Shown in pieces: positions 12,101-22,563 of a stretch of 64,000 nt of DNA; the stretch's first letter is position 1, and every line of letters begins with the position of its first letter. The position numbers and the translations under genes are program-made. The notes under the pieces are model-generated. The model worked only from the letters and a program-made list of their open reading frames with translations, did not search any database and was not told the DNA's origin. Origin of the DNA: Lepeophtheirus salmonis (lineage: Eukaryota > Arthropoda > Copepoda > Siphonostomatoida > Caligidae); contig NC_052138.2 in the NCBI RefSeq assembly GCF_016086655.4, positions 10,416,001 to 10,480,000 on the forward strand, written 5' to 3'.

Positions 12101-15100
12101 TATCTATTTATCAAAATTTATTATAAAATTCTTAGACGCGAAGAACAACCGATTCTATGAATAATGTTTTTCTCTATTTCATTTTTAACTGAAATAAAAT
12201 GCACAATTTGCAGTTTATAAAGCTTATTTTCCATCGGGAGAGAAATGGCCAATATTGCCTATTGGTACAGATGTTATCGTGAAATATTCTTGTTTTTTCT
12301 TAAAATAGTATTTTTGTTCATTATTTTAAAACAAAACGGTATTTTTTATGTTCATTCGGCCATCAAAAAAGATACATTCAATTAGCCAATCCTAACTCTT
12401 GATTTTCTTAAATATATTTCAAAATTTCTCTATAGTATTCTACCTTTTTTTGTCTAAAATAATGACTTTAAAATCAATCAAACGTATCTAGTAATAACAG
12501 GACAGTTTGTGTGGAAACACGATATTAAATGACTTGGTGAGCCAAGAAAGGAAGTTAAATTTGATTTTGCAAATGATTTTATCACCAAAAAAATTTTCAA
12601 TACGCAATTTCTGAAAATATTGCCTATTTTTGAGGAATCAATTTTGCTCGTGTTCCTTTTATTGAATGGGTTTTAGGCTTTATTTGATTTGCAATGATAC
12701 CTGCTAATATACTCTGAAATCGTTATTATCATCCAGTGGCCCAATGGGGTTCATTTACCCTTATTAAGTCATACAAGATTCCCACAACATGTTAGATATT
12801 ACATAAGAATTTAATTACCTTCGTATTCTATTCAAATGGATAACTTATCAGTAGTAATGATTTAAAAACTGGCATCAACGTTAAATAGATCATAAAATAT
12901 TAAATTTTTAATAAATTACTAGGCAGTTTTTATAGTTTATAATGAAAATAAGCTATTAAAATCTTTCTTATTTTACATAAATGAACTCTCTATGAAGTAT
13001 GTTTGACAAGAACATATTACACATTTGGTATCAAAAACGAGTTTCGAGTAGTAAAAATGAAGATACAAATCAAAATATACCGGTAGTTGCATAAATACGC
13101 GGACTTAATTTTAAATGCTTATATCTCGAGGTTCCGTAACCGTAAATAAAAAATTGCAGCACAAGTAAAACGGTAAATCATTTGGCTTTGTTGTTGTTTT
13201 TTTTCACGCATCATACAAAGTCATTTACGATGAATGACGAGGACAAACGGCATACGGTTGCCACTCTCTTCCGCGCCGGTAGTTCTGTCAAGGAGATAAG
13301 CAAGGACACTGGACTATCCAGAACTACTGTGTTCACGGTCCAGAAGCTTGTCAAGGAGGGAAAAGATCTGAAAGACCTGCCCATCCCTCAGGAATGACTC
13401 AGGATTGGCTCGCTGCCAATATGCTATTTTGGAACAAAAACATTTGGTCACCTCAATCACCTGATTTGAATCCCTTGACTACAGTGTGCGGTTCCAAATT
13501 GAGAAGAAGGCCTGTGCTACCCGCCACCCGAATTTGGACTCATTGAAGGCCAGCGTCAATGAGCAATGGGCAGCCGTGGAAGACCATTACATCATCAATG
13601 TGTGTAAGGCCTTCCACGGGCGCTTGGAGGGTGTCATAGTAGCTGATGGCGGTTATATTCAGTAATTATATTAAATTTTATACCAGAATAAATTCTCCAT
13701 TATATAATTCTCAAAAAAAATACGTCATACGAATTTTATTACACATTTAATTATTTGCCACAAATAGTCCGCGTATTTATGCAACTACCGGTATGCGCAT
13801 AAAACACCGTACTTAAAGAGTATATCTATTTATTTTGCAACATATATAGGAATCATACATTAGGTATAAAATTACGTACTTTTATCATTTGGATGCAGTC
13901 AAAACATAGGCATTTTTTTATTCAGAAAAATCAAAATTATTATATAAAGAAGATGCATTTAATATTTAAATAATTAAAAACTTTTAGATATCCAATATTA
14001 AATTAATCATAAGAATAATTTTTAATAAAATTGACTTTTTCAAAAATGAACGTTGGTAGACTGTTAAAGCCATAGACCGTTAAATGTGAAATACGGGTTG
14101 ATATCGAGATAATTTTTGATCCGATAATATAATAAAGTTATTTTTCGATTCCATATTTTACAAAATTATTAAATGAAAGCATTTTTTTTTTTTTTGTCAC
14201 TATTGGTTTGTTTAGTTTTCGAAAAAATTCATATCTTAAGGTTACATTATTTAAAAAATCAAAACTAAATATTTAATAGTAGCTTTTCGGTCACAAAATA
14301 TATTTTGTTGAGGAGATATATAAGTATTCAGCCATGATAATATGTAATAAATATTACATTATATCAATTAATGTATCTGTTTTGAACCATCTGATAGCAT
14401 TTTTTATGCTTATAAAATTTTGGTATCACTAGTTTGATGACTTAAAAAATGGTTTTAAAATTAAAAAGTACGGGTTTATCAATTTGATCCTGGTTTAGTA
14501 ATGATAAACATTAAAAAAAAAGAGCGATTTTTATGTAAGGCAAACTTAACAAGCCTTGGTAATGAATCAATCTTATCATGGATTTTTATACTTAATGTAA
14601 TGACCAGTGAGACAAACTATGTGCCCGACTCTTATTATGAATGATAAAAGTAGTGTTATAAATCCTAAGTATTATTTAGACTTCGAGTTTTGGAATTGGA
14701 AAACCTTTTTGCCTTGGTAATGGTTTTTACTTCCATTTTGGAACGCTGTAACACCAAACACAGAACTCTAAATGAACATTCTTTAAGTATACTCTTAACC
14801 CTTAAGCATACTTCAAGATTTTTTGGATGCAATGTATTAATTGTGAGATATAGCTCACTAAAGACATCTGGCAAAAACGCTCAGAATTTTTTACTTAACC
14901 AAATATATCGGAGCCAAAATCGATTTTTTTATGAATTTTGTCTGATACTGATACAATACCGATACTGAATATTTGGCCCGATATATTGGGTTTCTTATAT
15001 ATCAGTAGGTGTCTAGTTGACACTCTATTAACAACCAGGCGTGTGTTAGGTTGGTGTCTCAAAACCAAGTGTAATCCGAAGTTATTTGTAATTATAATTG

Positions 15101-18100
15101 TTTATTTTTGTATTACAGATTAACAATTAAGGCAAAATGTCCAATGATGCTCAAAAGCTTTCCCATGGACTGGCAATCCTGCCCCTTGGTCTTAGGGAGT
15201 TGTAAGTATAATTAATGGCATGTATAACAATTGAATGAATCTCATTTTTGCTACTTGGTACATTCATAGATGCTTATACCATAGATCAAGTCTATTATCG
15301 ATGGCAACACTCCTCTAATGCTGTTGCATACGAAGGCAAGCTCAAATTGTCCCAATTTGACATCATAACCACTGCTTATCGAAGTCTCAATTTCTCAAGG
15401 AACACTGATGGTGAATATGACACTTATATCCTAATATCAAAAGTAGAGACAAACATGTTCTGTGAGGAATGAACATTAACAAGAGTATATAAAAATTTAG
15501 TTTGCCTACATATATCTAATTTTTTACTTCATTAAAAAACAAGAGAAAAGTTAAGAAGGGTTTATACTTATCCTTGATACCCTTACTTACTAATTTTATG
15601 AACTGTTTAGCCCAAAATTAGGGTTTAAAATTGACAATTATTCTATTTATCAAGCATTCCAAATTATTAAGATATTTTCGATTATTATTATTCTAATAAT
15701 CGGATGATGACAAAGACCAAATTGAAGCCTTTAAGGGTTGAGACTATACTTTTTTTTGGAGGTTGACTATCTCAGAAACCTGTTTTATTGAGGCACACTT
15801 AGGGATAAAACGGGTTGGGGATCCGGATCCAAAATACCTGGGTACAGTATAATTAAACTTGCATTAACCTAAAAGATCCAATACCCGAACAGGCTTTGAA
15901 TAATCGAACATTTTACAGATCTTAAAAAAGGTTCTAGTGATTTTTGTATTCTAAAAAGCTGATAATATTTCTCAATTCGAATTTTAAAAAAAGATAGTAG
16001 CTCTATTGAACGTTACATTACTATTAATCTTTATTAATGCTTGGAGCGACATTTAAATACACAGTTGCATTGAGCACGTCGTTAATTTTATTGTATCACT
16101 CAACCTTCTTCTAAAAAGAAATAAAAAAGAGGCCCAAATCAGTTGGTAACTGGGCAATTCTATATATGGAATTATTATCCAATATTTGGGGAGAATTGGC
16201 TAACAACATCTAAGGATCGAATTCTAATTCGACCAATCAGCGTTCAAAGCATTGATTAAGAGAAAAGAAGCAAGATCATTAACAGCCGACAACAATTACA
16301 CTGTTTATTTTTACGTTAACAAGGCGATACTACCCCCAAGGTTATTCCATACGGCGTTGCCTCACAAACACAGAAATTTACAATGTATTTTGTTGTAAGC
16401 TGTATATATTTATGTTTCTTTACCTGTAATCAGTATTCTTAATATTAATTGGTTGTATTTGAATTAGCTCTTATTAAGCAATGAACAATTATCAATTATT
16501 ATTGAATAATAATTTCTATGCTGGAAAAATTGGCTAACTACAAACATACTTTTGCCTTTTTTCTGGGTTTTTTTCTCTGAGGAGAGGTTGCATAATACAA
16601 TATAATGTTTTCTTAGCGAGAGAACTAATAATGATAATATTCTATTATTAATACCATTAGGTTATTGATAGTTTTGGAATCAGTAGTCAGTAAATATGTA
16701 ACCCTAATCCTGTTTTATTAAGGTCTTAACTTTGGGGATTTTTATAAAATTTGAGACAAGTATCCGTCTAATTTTGGTTTCGGATATGGATCAGAATGTT
16801 TGGATACCTACAATTTATCCAAACATTTGTCTCTGAAGATCCAAACCAAGCCCGATCCGAGATAATAAAGATTCGTCCTATCTTTAGTCACACTTTCTTA
16901 AAGGACATAATATATACCGCCATTGATATTTTCGACAGAATATTTTTGAATACTTGTTTTTTTAATTTTTTGACAAATGTATAAATTTGACAACATCAAT
17001 TTCACTTCTTGTCATTTTTTATACTAATTGTAATTTTTTTTCATCTCTTAATGTTCAATCTATGAGCCTAGAACAAATACTTTGAATACCTTGTCTTTAA
17101 AACCTGCATTGGAATCCAAAATAGATTAATAAAAAAATATCTCTTATAAAAATTAAAAAGCATTTTTGAAGAGTGACAGTTAATTTAGAAGGGAAAAAGT
17201 TATAACTTATTTTATATTTGTTTCTCACATATTTATGCGTATATATATTTTTTAGATAGACAGATATACTTTACCTTTAGTAGGCGGATTCTCTGTTCTT
17301 CAAGTTGTGATTGCTCTTCAGCGACACACGGGTTATTTCCTCATTCAAATATATTTACCTTGTACTCTGATCGTTGTACTGTCTTGGGTTGGTTTTTGGT
17401 TAAACCGCGAAGCAACATCTGATCGAGTGGGATTAGGTATTACTACGGTGCTCACACTCTCCACAATAGCTCTGGATAGTCGAACAGATCTTCCAAAAGT
17501 ACATTATGCCACTGCTCTTGATTGGTTCATTATTTGCAGTTTTGGTTATTGCATTGCCACTCTCCTTGAATTTGCTGGGGTTCACTATTTTACCAAGGTA
17601 AGATATTTACATAGTGTTGTTTCGATCCTTATTTAGGAGTGAAGACTGCAGTCCCCTCCAGTTCAGTCGCAGCTCGGTCCAGTCCAGTTCTACTACTAAC
17701 GGTTGGAAGGACCAATCGTAAGGACAGATATGACCGGTTCTAAGACTAGACCGGATAAATAAGGAATGACACAACACTAAATTTAAGTAATAGTATTTCT
17801 TTGTACCGTAATTTTTAACTGCTAACATGTAGATCTGTATTGACAATCAGCCAAAGATACAAATTAAATTTTTTCTTAGATAACTAAGAACTTTACTTAC
17901 AAATAACTATTGAATATTTTATTTAGATGGGAAGTGGTGAGGTTTATAGTCTAGTTGAATTTCCACATTTAGCCGATCTTCAAATCATAGATGAGGAAGA
18001 AAAGGAACTTGAAGGAGGATGGACTGATAATGCATTAAAACAGACAGTGTCTGTTATCAGTGGATTTCCAAATTCCGCCACTGTTCAATCCTTTGTCACC

Positions 18101-20397
18101 AATACAGTAATGAGATTTATTTATATGTAAATATTATATAACTTTTTATGCATTCCTGTTTTTCAGTCCGAGCTAAGCCCTTTCGAGGATTTCCACCAAA
18201 TCCTTCCCCCTCCACCTCCACCGCCCCGAAGTCTGAATTTATCTACATCTCAGAGAGAAGTTAAATCCAATGGAAGAGGAACTTCAACGATGAGCCAAGC
18301 TCAAACTCAAACAGAGACTACCACATCTTGCTTCAAACAGTTTTTGTATTGTCTGATGTCGAATCAAGTAAGATTTGCATAAATTAATTAAAATCCAATA
18401 TCTGGACTGATTTTAAAGGGAAACATAAGGGAATTTCAATATTTCAAATAAAACAAATGGCTTTTTTTTAACAAAACAGGATTGACTTTCAAAATTTCTG
18501 CTCATCATATTTTTTTCGAAATCAGTGGCTAGCCCGTTTTTGTTTTTCGGCACTTTCACAGAGTTCTTTTGCTTTTATAATCGAAATTTATCATTATCAT
18601 TTTGAAATCTTTTTTCAAAAAAATAAAATTTGAGTTTATAGACTATCGATACTAATTAAGCAAAGTTGGTCTGTTTGTCTGGATGTTTGAAAAGGGATCA
18701 TTTTTGTGTCTGTGTTAAATATCATAAAGATGTGCTACTACTTCATCTAAAAAACAATGTAACAACAGGCATGTATAATTAAAACTTTATGATTAAAAAA
18801 AGTCATGGGAGTGGGGGTTATACGTTTGATGCAAAAGTACAAAGTGGGGGCTCACAACTCTCAGTAGCAGTTAACTACGACTTCATCCACGTTATTTAAA
18901 ATTACTATGTTTTATTATGCAATTTAACGATAGTTGAAACAAATGTAAACAAGTTATGTTTTTATCCCACCCCGCTAAGTGTAAAAATGTGGTTGCAACA
19001 AAACAGCAACGTGCTGACGATATCTTCTGCGATGGTATCAGTGCCAAAAACCTGCAGGGACCACTGGCATCTCCATCCAGACTCCCTATAACGTCAAGAA
19101 GCCCACTAAGGAGCGCCCCTCCCATACACACGAGAAACCCAAAACTTATGCAGCAAGAATATGGCTGACTTCTGGGCTCACTCCATGTGGCCCTCTTCCA
19201 TCCCGGACGCAACACCCTGGACTTTGTAGTTTAGGTTGTCCTCAAGAAAAATGTATGTTGCACCTTTCATCCATGTTTGGATTCGCTCTGAGCTGCCACC
19301 ATGACAACATGGTACGCCATGGACAGGTCTTTCATCGTCATGAGCTGCCAATCTATTCGCCTACATGATGAGGTTTTTATTGTTTGTGAAGGAAGGCATA
19401 TTGAATAAAAAAAATGTGGCAAAATATAGTATTTAAAAATAAAAAACAATTTAGTTCTGAGCTGTCCCTTCTTGATTAAATAAAAGTCACGGTTTTTGCA
19501 ATTCAGTCATGTACTACAAGTTCTAAGTTCCCAATTTGTATATTAAAAAAAAACAGAAGGACATATATTATATATTCACACAGGGGCGTCCACAAGGGGA
19601 AGGCGGGAGGGGCTATAGCCAAATATATATATATATATAATTCTGCGGCCGCCCCTGTATTAAAGCAAGGTTTGTCTGTCTATTGCCGACGCATTATTAC
19701 TCCAAGCAATGTCGAATACTCCCACATTAAAAAAAGGAAAAAAAATACAGAGCCCTGAATCTTATTTTCTGAAAAAAGACAAAGATTCAAAAAGGGCCCT
19801 GTATATTTATCTTTCCCCTAAGTCCCACTCTCAATACTCCGCAAATACTCAGTCCCACTAAAAACACAGTTATCTTAATCAGAATTTAAAAAAATTGAAG
19901 TTTCATAATTTGTTAGCTTAAAAATTAAAAATTAGTGCAAATGCATTTAATATCCACTACAAGTGAATTTTTGTTCTATGGTAGCTTCATGCATCTATAA
20001 ATTATTTTTCTGCACTAATGAACTATGTTCATATATTTACATAATAAATTTATGTTATCTTCTTTTAAAGTTATTAATTTGACTTCATTTCTACCAAAAA
20101 CTTGATAGTAATAATATAATTGATAATAATTGCTAATAATATATTATAATTGATTTAACACACAGTAGATAAATGACTCTAATCAATAATGATATCCATT
20201 TATTTTAGGAATATCGTAAAGAAAAAACGAAGGAAGCAACTCGAATGGGCTCAACCAATAGTACCTCTAAAATTGACTCTGTGGCTCGAATTCTCTTTCC
20301 AGTTTCATTTTGCTTATACAACGCCGTTTACTGGTACAGTTACTTTCGACCCCATACTCCATTTGACTGGAAGAATCATATATTAAAAGGTATCTAA
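5990..20397 (+). CDS. Grd: GABA-gated channel subunit, GRD/CG8916 type (nine exons, 5' end missing)
   Basis: Subunit of a pentameric Cys-loop ligand-gated ion channel in the plasma membrane, probably gated by GABA. Exons: 5990-6132, 6642-6709, 7764-8008, 15119-15201, 15270-15410, 17281-17597, 17927-18106, 18167-18367, 20209-20397; all phases close, giving about 521 residues without the signal-peptide exon. Seen in order: DLLKNYDKTERPSF start of the ligand-binding domain; YSMDCYFRQYWRDERL; WKPDTYFHNG; the Cys-loop C-x13-C with FPMDWQSC; SYAY; FSVLQVVIALQRHTGYF leading into M1; M2 with ITTVLTLST; M3 ending LLEFAGVHYFTK; a proline-rich M3-M4 loop; M4 ending VYWYSYF. The LDSRTDLPKVHYATALDW linker points to GRD rather than RDL or LCCH3. 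CG8916-type is the main alternative. The introns are full of transposon fossils, but the coding exons are intact. Confidence 0.9.
6133..6641 (+). other. receptor intron 1 (GC-AG type)
   Basis: The intron starts with GCAAGC and ends with GATCAG. It holds the 222-bp MITE at 6162-6383. A normal GT donor in the right phase was not found near 6132. Confidence 0.65.
6162..6383. mobile_element. MITE, TAGTGTTGTG family, copy 1
   Basis: The inverted ends are TAGTGTTGTGTACGTTCTTA and the complement of TAGGACTGACACAACACTA. The interior is rich in CAGTTCAGT and GGTCCGGTCCAG words. A shorter, clearly related copy lies at 17612-17779 in another intron of the same gene, and a worn copy at about 24242-24430. 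There is no coding capacity. Confidence 0.8.
6642..6709 (+). CDS. Grd: receptor exon B
   Basis: It encodes GVPTDVKINILIRSMGPISE followed by EDM, the beta1 region of the extracellular domain. The acceptor is ATGATCAG and the donor is GTAAGT, and phases agree on both sides. Confidence 0.9.
6950..7500 (-). pseudogene. mariner transposase fossil
   Basis: Read on the - strand from about 7445, the sequence starts MEVFKEEICHI, typical of mariner N-termini. It then jumps, through frame changes, to HHQDNSRPHTSLMTRQK (family pattern HDNARPHTS) and VLIHPPYSPDLS, and ends at 6957 with ENWLSLFFSNRDKSYYEKGI. The middle of the gene is missing and there are several stops and shifts, so it is dead. It lies in receptor intron 2 (6710-7763), in the opposite direction to the receptor. 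Confidence 0.75.
7764..8008 (+). CDS. Grd: receptor exon C: ligand-binding loops D and A
   Basis: It encodes NYSMDCYFRQYWRDERLSFT, continuing to WKPDTYFHNG (loop A) and PNKLLRISEHGDITYSMR. The acceptor is TTGCCACAG; the donor AG|GTAAGA splits an Arg codon that closes at 15119. These motifs are diagnostic for anion-channel-type Cys-loop subunits. Confidence 0.95.
8062..8872. mobile_element. 811-bp fold-back element with TA duplication
   Basis: It is flanked by TA on both sides (8060-8061 and 8873-8874). The outer inverted repeats are about 65 bp (GGGTCCCAATTAAATCACTT against the complement of AAGTAGTTTAATTGGCACCG, both running on to CAAATGCGTTCCTTT). A second inverted pair lies inside: 8395-8450 (CTGCGTATCAAAGACAATAA) against 8705-8758. 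There is no open reading frame. The TA duplication suggests mobilisation by a Tc1/mariner enzyme. Confidence 0.8.
9839..10492. mobile_element. CAGGGGCGTCC-family repeat with 41-bp hairpin
   Basis: The left end reads CAGGAGTATGTACAAGATGT and the right end TCCTGCGGACACCCTTG, the diverged inverted end of the family. The body at 9960-10440 is the family's typical field of A- and T-runs with recurring TGTGGATTTTTGATTTTTT. Just inside the left end, 9846-9886 is repeated in inverted form at 9908-9948. It lies in receptor intron 3. Confidence 0.6.
9846..9948. repeat. 41-bp inverted repeat (long hairpin)
   Basis: The arms at 9846-9886 and 9908-9948 are complementary over 41 bp with one mismatch, around a 21-base loop. 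The arm (GATGTGGCTGGAGG and onward) resembles the left body of the CAGGGGCGTCC family, so the hairpin is probably an inverted partial duplication of that element's end. Confidence 0.95.
10493..13079. other. receptor intron 3 interior, nothing recognised
   Basis: AT-rich intronic sequence with no recognisable exon, RNA gene or clear repeat. The short open frames here (for example 11542-11727 on the - strand) have low-complexity composition and no family match. Confidence 0.5.
13080..13791 (+). mobile_element. 712-bp Tc1-like element, internally deleted
   Basis: Terminal inverted repeats are exact over 26 bp: CCGGTAGTTGCATAAATACG and onward at 13080-13105, and its complement at 13766-13791. 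Both ends are flanked by TA (13078-13079 and 13792-13793), the Tc1/mariner target duplication. The interior is a fused N- and C-terminal transposase remnant. The perfect ends suggest a fairly recent insertion, into receptor intron 3. Confidence 0.92.
13230..13665 (+). pseudogene. Tc1-like transposase, N- and C-termini fused
   Basis: The start codon at 13230 opens MNDEDKRHTVATLFRAGSSV and a helix-turn-helix (VKEISKDTGLSRTTV), the paired-like DNA-binding part of Tc1 transposases. The frame stops at 13397. The C-terminal part follows directly: WSPQSPDLNPL, a one-base shift, then EKKACATRHPNLDSLKA through GRLEGVIVADGGYIQ and a stop at 13665. About 600-700 bp with the first catalytic aspartates are missing compared with the usual length of about 340 residues, so the copy cannot encode an active enzyme. 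Confidence 0.88.
13792..15118. other. receptor intron 3, 3' part
   Basis: No further exon or clear repeat was recognised. The overlapping open frames at 14665-14968 on both strands have no protein-family signature. The acceptor that ends the intron is TTGTATTACAG at 15118. Confidence 0.5.
15119..15201 (+). CDS. Grd: receptor exon D: Cys-loop
   Basis: It encodes LTIKAKCPMMLKSFPMDWQS followed by CPLVLGS. The two cysteines are 13 residues apart with FPMD between them, the defining signature of the family. The donor is GTAAGT and the following intron is only 68 bp. Confidence 0.95.
15270..15410 (+). CDS. Grd: receptor exon E: SYAY loop B region
   Basis: It encodes YAYTIDQVYYRW, QFDIITTAYRSLNFSRNTD. 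With the last base of exon D it restores GSYAY (loop B). The phase-1 donor GATG|GTGAAT joins a phase-matched acceptor at 17281. Reading through the donor gives an unrelated tail that ends at 15472. Confidence 0.85.
15411..17280 (+). other. receptor intron 5
   Basis: It contains a copy of the CACGTCGTTACC MITE family (about 16075-16330). GGATCCGGATCC-like words occur at about 15820 and, in inverted form, at about 16780-16860, perhaps the ends of a worn inverted-repeat element around that MITE. No exon is recognised. Confidence 0.5.
16075..16330. repeat. CACGTCGTTACC-family MITE, worn copy
   Basis: It starts CACGTCGTTAATTTTATTGT followed by ATCACTCAACC, and has the family's internal blocks GGCCCAAATCAGTTGGTAACT and CCAATCAGCGTTCAAAGC. 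The right end is degenerate (TTTTTACGTTAACAAGGCG). Confidence 0.55.
17281..17597 (+). CDS. Grd: receptor exon F: M1, M2 and M3
   Basis: The acceptor at 17280 (TTTACCTTTAG) is chosen because it keeps the phase and gives VGGFSVLQVVIALQRHTGYF. M1 is LIQIYLPCTLIVVLSWVGFW. M2 is preceded by NREATSDR, so the positions at the inner mouth are Ser, Asp and Arg, not the Pro-Ala-Arg of RDL. M2 has Gly at 2', Thr at 6' and Leu at 9'. M3 ends CIATLLEFAGVHYFTK. The donor is GTAAGA. Confidence 0.95.
17612..17779. mobile_element. MITE, TAGTGTTGTG family, copy 2
   Basis: Inverted ends TAGTGTTGTTTCGATCCTTA and the complement of AAGGAATGACACAACACTA. The interior has GAAGACTGCAGTCCC and GGTCCAGTCCAG, related to the copy at 6162-6383. 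It fills half of receptor intron 6, starting 14 bp after the exon F donor. Confidence 0.85.
17927..18106 (+). CDS. Grd: receptor exon G: M3-M4 loop, first part
   Basis: It encodes MGSGEVYSLVEFPHLADLQ and the acidic IIDEEEKELEGGW. The GSGE directly after FTK is shared by GRD-type subunits. The acceptor is TATTTAG; the donor is GTAATG, with the intron only 60 bp. Confidence 0.85.
18167..18367 (+). CDS. Grd: receptor exon H: proline-rich cytoplasmic loop
   Basis: It encodes SELSPFEDFHQI, a run of seven prolines, then a Ser/Thr/Gln-rich stretch and CFKQFLYCLMSNQ. The acceptor follows a good pyrimidine tract (CCTGTTTTTCAG). The loop is variable in this family, so only phase, length and context support it. 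Confidence 0.8.
18956..19408 (+). pseudogene. Tc1-like transposase fossil
   Basis: The N-terminal part reads TKQQRADDIF then, one frame over, GISIQTPYNVKKPTKE, the helix-turn-helix of a Tc1-like transposase. It is fused through a large deletion to a C-terminal part in a third frame, FWAHSMWPSSIPDATPWTL, and ends GRHIE with a stop at 19406-19408. Frame shifts and the missing catalytic core show it is dead. The same N-plus-C architecture is seen at 13230, 32305 and 60200. Confidence 0.75.
19581..19657. mobile_element. 77-bp minimal CAGGGGCGTCC-family element
   Basis: The ends are CAGGGGCGTCCACAAGGGG and the complement of TTCTGCGGCCGCCCCTG. Between them is only AGGCGGGAGGGGCTATAGCC and a TA microsatellite. 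It is the shortest member of the family in this window and shows which parts are kept: both ends and the GGGCTATAGCC block. Confidence 0.75.
20209..20397 (+). CDS. Grd: receptor exon I: M4 and C-terminus
   Basis: It encodes a basic stretch, SKIDSVARILFPVSFCLYNA and VYWYSYF, the standard M4, then FDWKNHILKGI and a stop at 20395-20397. An alternative donor AAAG|GTATCT at 20389 would skip the last two codons and join the acceptor at 25306. Confidence 0.92.
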   Translation, partial: EYRKEKTKEATRMGSTNSTSKIDSVARILFPVSFCLYNAVYWYSYFRPHTPFDWKNHILKGI

Positions 20398-20619
20398 ATA
20401 AAGACACAAATCAAATCAGGGTTGGCTCAATCTGTAAATAAATATCAAAGGTTTACCAATTCCATTTAAAACTTTTCAGTTTTTGGCATGCTCTACATCT
20501 TTTCAAACTTTCCTACGAAAAAGTCATTAAATCAGTTAGTATAATAATTAGTACTTTGGAGGATCATGAAAATAGATAGAAGGTCTCATTATGTGGAGAA
20601 GGTTATGATATCCTCTCTT

Positions 20620-20795
20620 ATGGAGTAGACAGGAGGAAGGGGAGGGAAAAGAGGGACTTGGAGTCGATCCATAGACTGAGGAAAAAGGCGGGAGGAGATC
20701 ACATCGTAGAAATGGTTACATAATGTGATGCAATTTCCTCTAGCCTCATCCTAAGTCCTTGGATCGACCACTAGTCCTTCTCCTCTTACTCCAAT
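20620..20795. repeat. imperfect fold-back downstream of receptor stop
   Basis: Several short complementary blocks nest about one centre: GTCGATCC (20663-20670) with GGATCGAC (20761-20768), GATCACAT (20697) with ATGTGATG (20723), and purine-rich 20625-20657 with pyrimidine-rich 20770-20795. This is probably a decayed fold-back transposon. A transcript reading through would form a long stem. Confidence 0.6.
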
Positions 20796-22457
20796 AATAT
20801 ATTTATAGTGGCGTTACAACTGGTGAAGTTATTTATTATTATTATAAGGTTGCACTAATTGAATTTCAACATTCTGTGTAGGTAGTCTCAAGTTTTAAGA
20901 TAGTAAGAGAAAGTATGACGCACATGTAAGATTATACGATGTACCAAATATCCGTATATTATCCACAAAAACGTGGGTGGGTTAACTTAAAACTACGTAT
21001 ACTAGATTAATTGAATAAGGATCAACTTATTTCTTTTTTGAAAAAAAGTGACATTTTCTTTTTAAAAAGTGATTAGATGTGATTCTTTCTAAAAAAAAGC
21101 CACAAGGATGCCTTTAAAAAAACACTTCCGTTTATCTACTCGGTTCGAAAACAAATAAAAATAGCATAAACTAGTAGGTAGTCAGTAAATTTATACCTAC
21201 AGTTTGATTATAATTAATATTAATTTAGTAGTTAGGATTTGCTCACATTTTAATTAGAGTTTAAATGTATTCATCCAATTAACATTCAAAACACTACAAA
21301 TTAGGGGGTAATTAGACTATTAATCCACACTTGAAAGTTTAGTTGTTCATATTTGCCAAATAACACTATCAAGTCTATAAATTATAGATTTTTCACTATT
21401 AAATATGAAATACTATGTAGTGTTTTTTTTTTTAGAGAATCTCAATATACTTTTTGGAAATTCCATTTATGTCATCCTTGATACATATTTATTATATTTT
21501 TTTAGCAGATTAAATATTGAATTTATACAGAAAAATAAATAACTTTCAAATTAATTATTGTTATTAAATTTTCATAATTTTTTTAACGATTTCGTTTAAA
21601 AATATTCCTTCTAAGGAGTCCAATAAATTTTAATAGTTTCTCATACTCCCATGGACCGAATTTGATAGTTATTTCCTAATTAAATGTCATATTTTTACTC
21701 GGATTACATACCATTGATTCTTATTAAAAATAATGAGACTCTTATTGAGTAAAATTAAAGGGCTGTACATATTTTTTATGTAAGTAGAGATCAATTTGGT
21801 AGTTCATCTGTAAAATCCTTATATTTTGTGTGCCTGACATATATAAGTATCTCAAAAGAAAATCCTTATCCTTTTTGATTTTAATGCTTTGAGGTATATT
21901 TTTGACCCTTTCTCCTTGATTTTAGATTTAATATCCAGTGGTTAGTAACTCTCAGACCAGTGGTTTGACGAAAATTAATAAGACATTTCCCTACTGTATA
22001 ATGCAGTTAAAACACTTTATTTTATCTCCCAACCTTTCTTCCAAAAAGTTACAGAAAAAAACACAAAATCAAACAAATGCCATATCATTTTTTTAATTTC
22101 TCATGTTTTTATCTATATTATATTTTACAACCTTTCCTCACAAAAAGTCATCAGAAAAAGGGTCACAAAGTTAATTGGTAGCATTTAGTTAATTTTCAAA
22201 AAAGTTGTTATTCAATAACTGTTCAAAATTGTTCAGAGTAGCTTAACTAAAGCTAAATCGTATACAACCAATCAACGCTTAGAACACTGTTAAGGATAAA
22301 TGAAGCAGAAAAATAGACAATGGAACGACGTAGCTTCGGGGACAATGCGTAAGGGAGAAATTATGGTATCCAACATCATGTGTGTAGGTTCGATTTACGG
22401 TCTCTCCTAGAGAAGGAAGTATTAATTACTATTAACCACATTGCAGGGCAAAAAAAT

Positions 22458-22563
22458 AAAGAGGGCAATAGAAACAAAGAATGAAGGTAGAAGAAAAAGA
22501 CAGAGAGAAGGGGAAGGGGAGTGACAGAGAGAAGGAGTGTGAGATAGAAAGAGGGAAGATAAA
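22458..22563. repeat. polypurine tract
   Basis: About 105 bp are almost wholly A and G on the + strand (AGAGAGAAGGGGAAGGGGAG is the core), a sequence type that can form triplex DNA. The pyrimidine-strand frame at 22422-22652 is a low-complexity Ser/Pro/Leu string and not a gene. Confidence 0.7.

Larger units (their letters stand above)
18368..20208 (+). other. receptor intron 8
   Basis: It contains a Tc1-like transposase fossil (18956-19408) and a 77-bp minimal CAGGGGCGTCC element (19581-19657). Nothing else is recognised. Confidence 0.6.

Noticed and set aside
14665..14968. Overlapping frames on both strands in receptor intron 3
   Set aside because: No recognisable domain, no phase-compatible splice sites, and the receptor reads correctly without them.
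15411..15472. Reading exon E through to the stop at 15472
   Set aside because: The extra residues do not match any Cys-loop receptor, whereas splicing at 15410 restores the conserved sequence leading into M1.
17257..17280. Upstream acceptor TTTTTTAG at about 17256 for exon F
   Set aside because: It breaks the phase with exon E and adds residues not found in the family; the acceptor at 17280 fits both.
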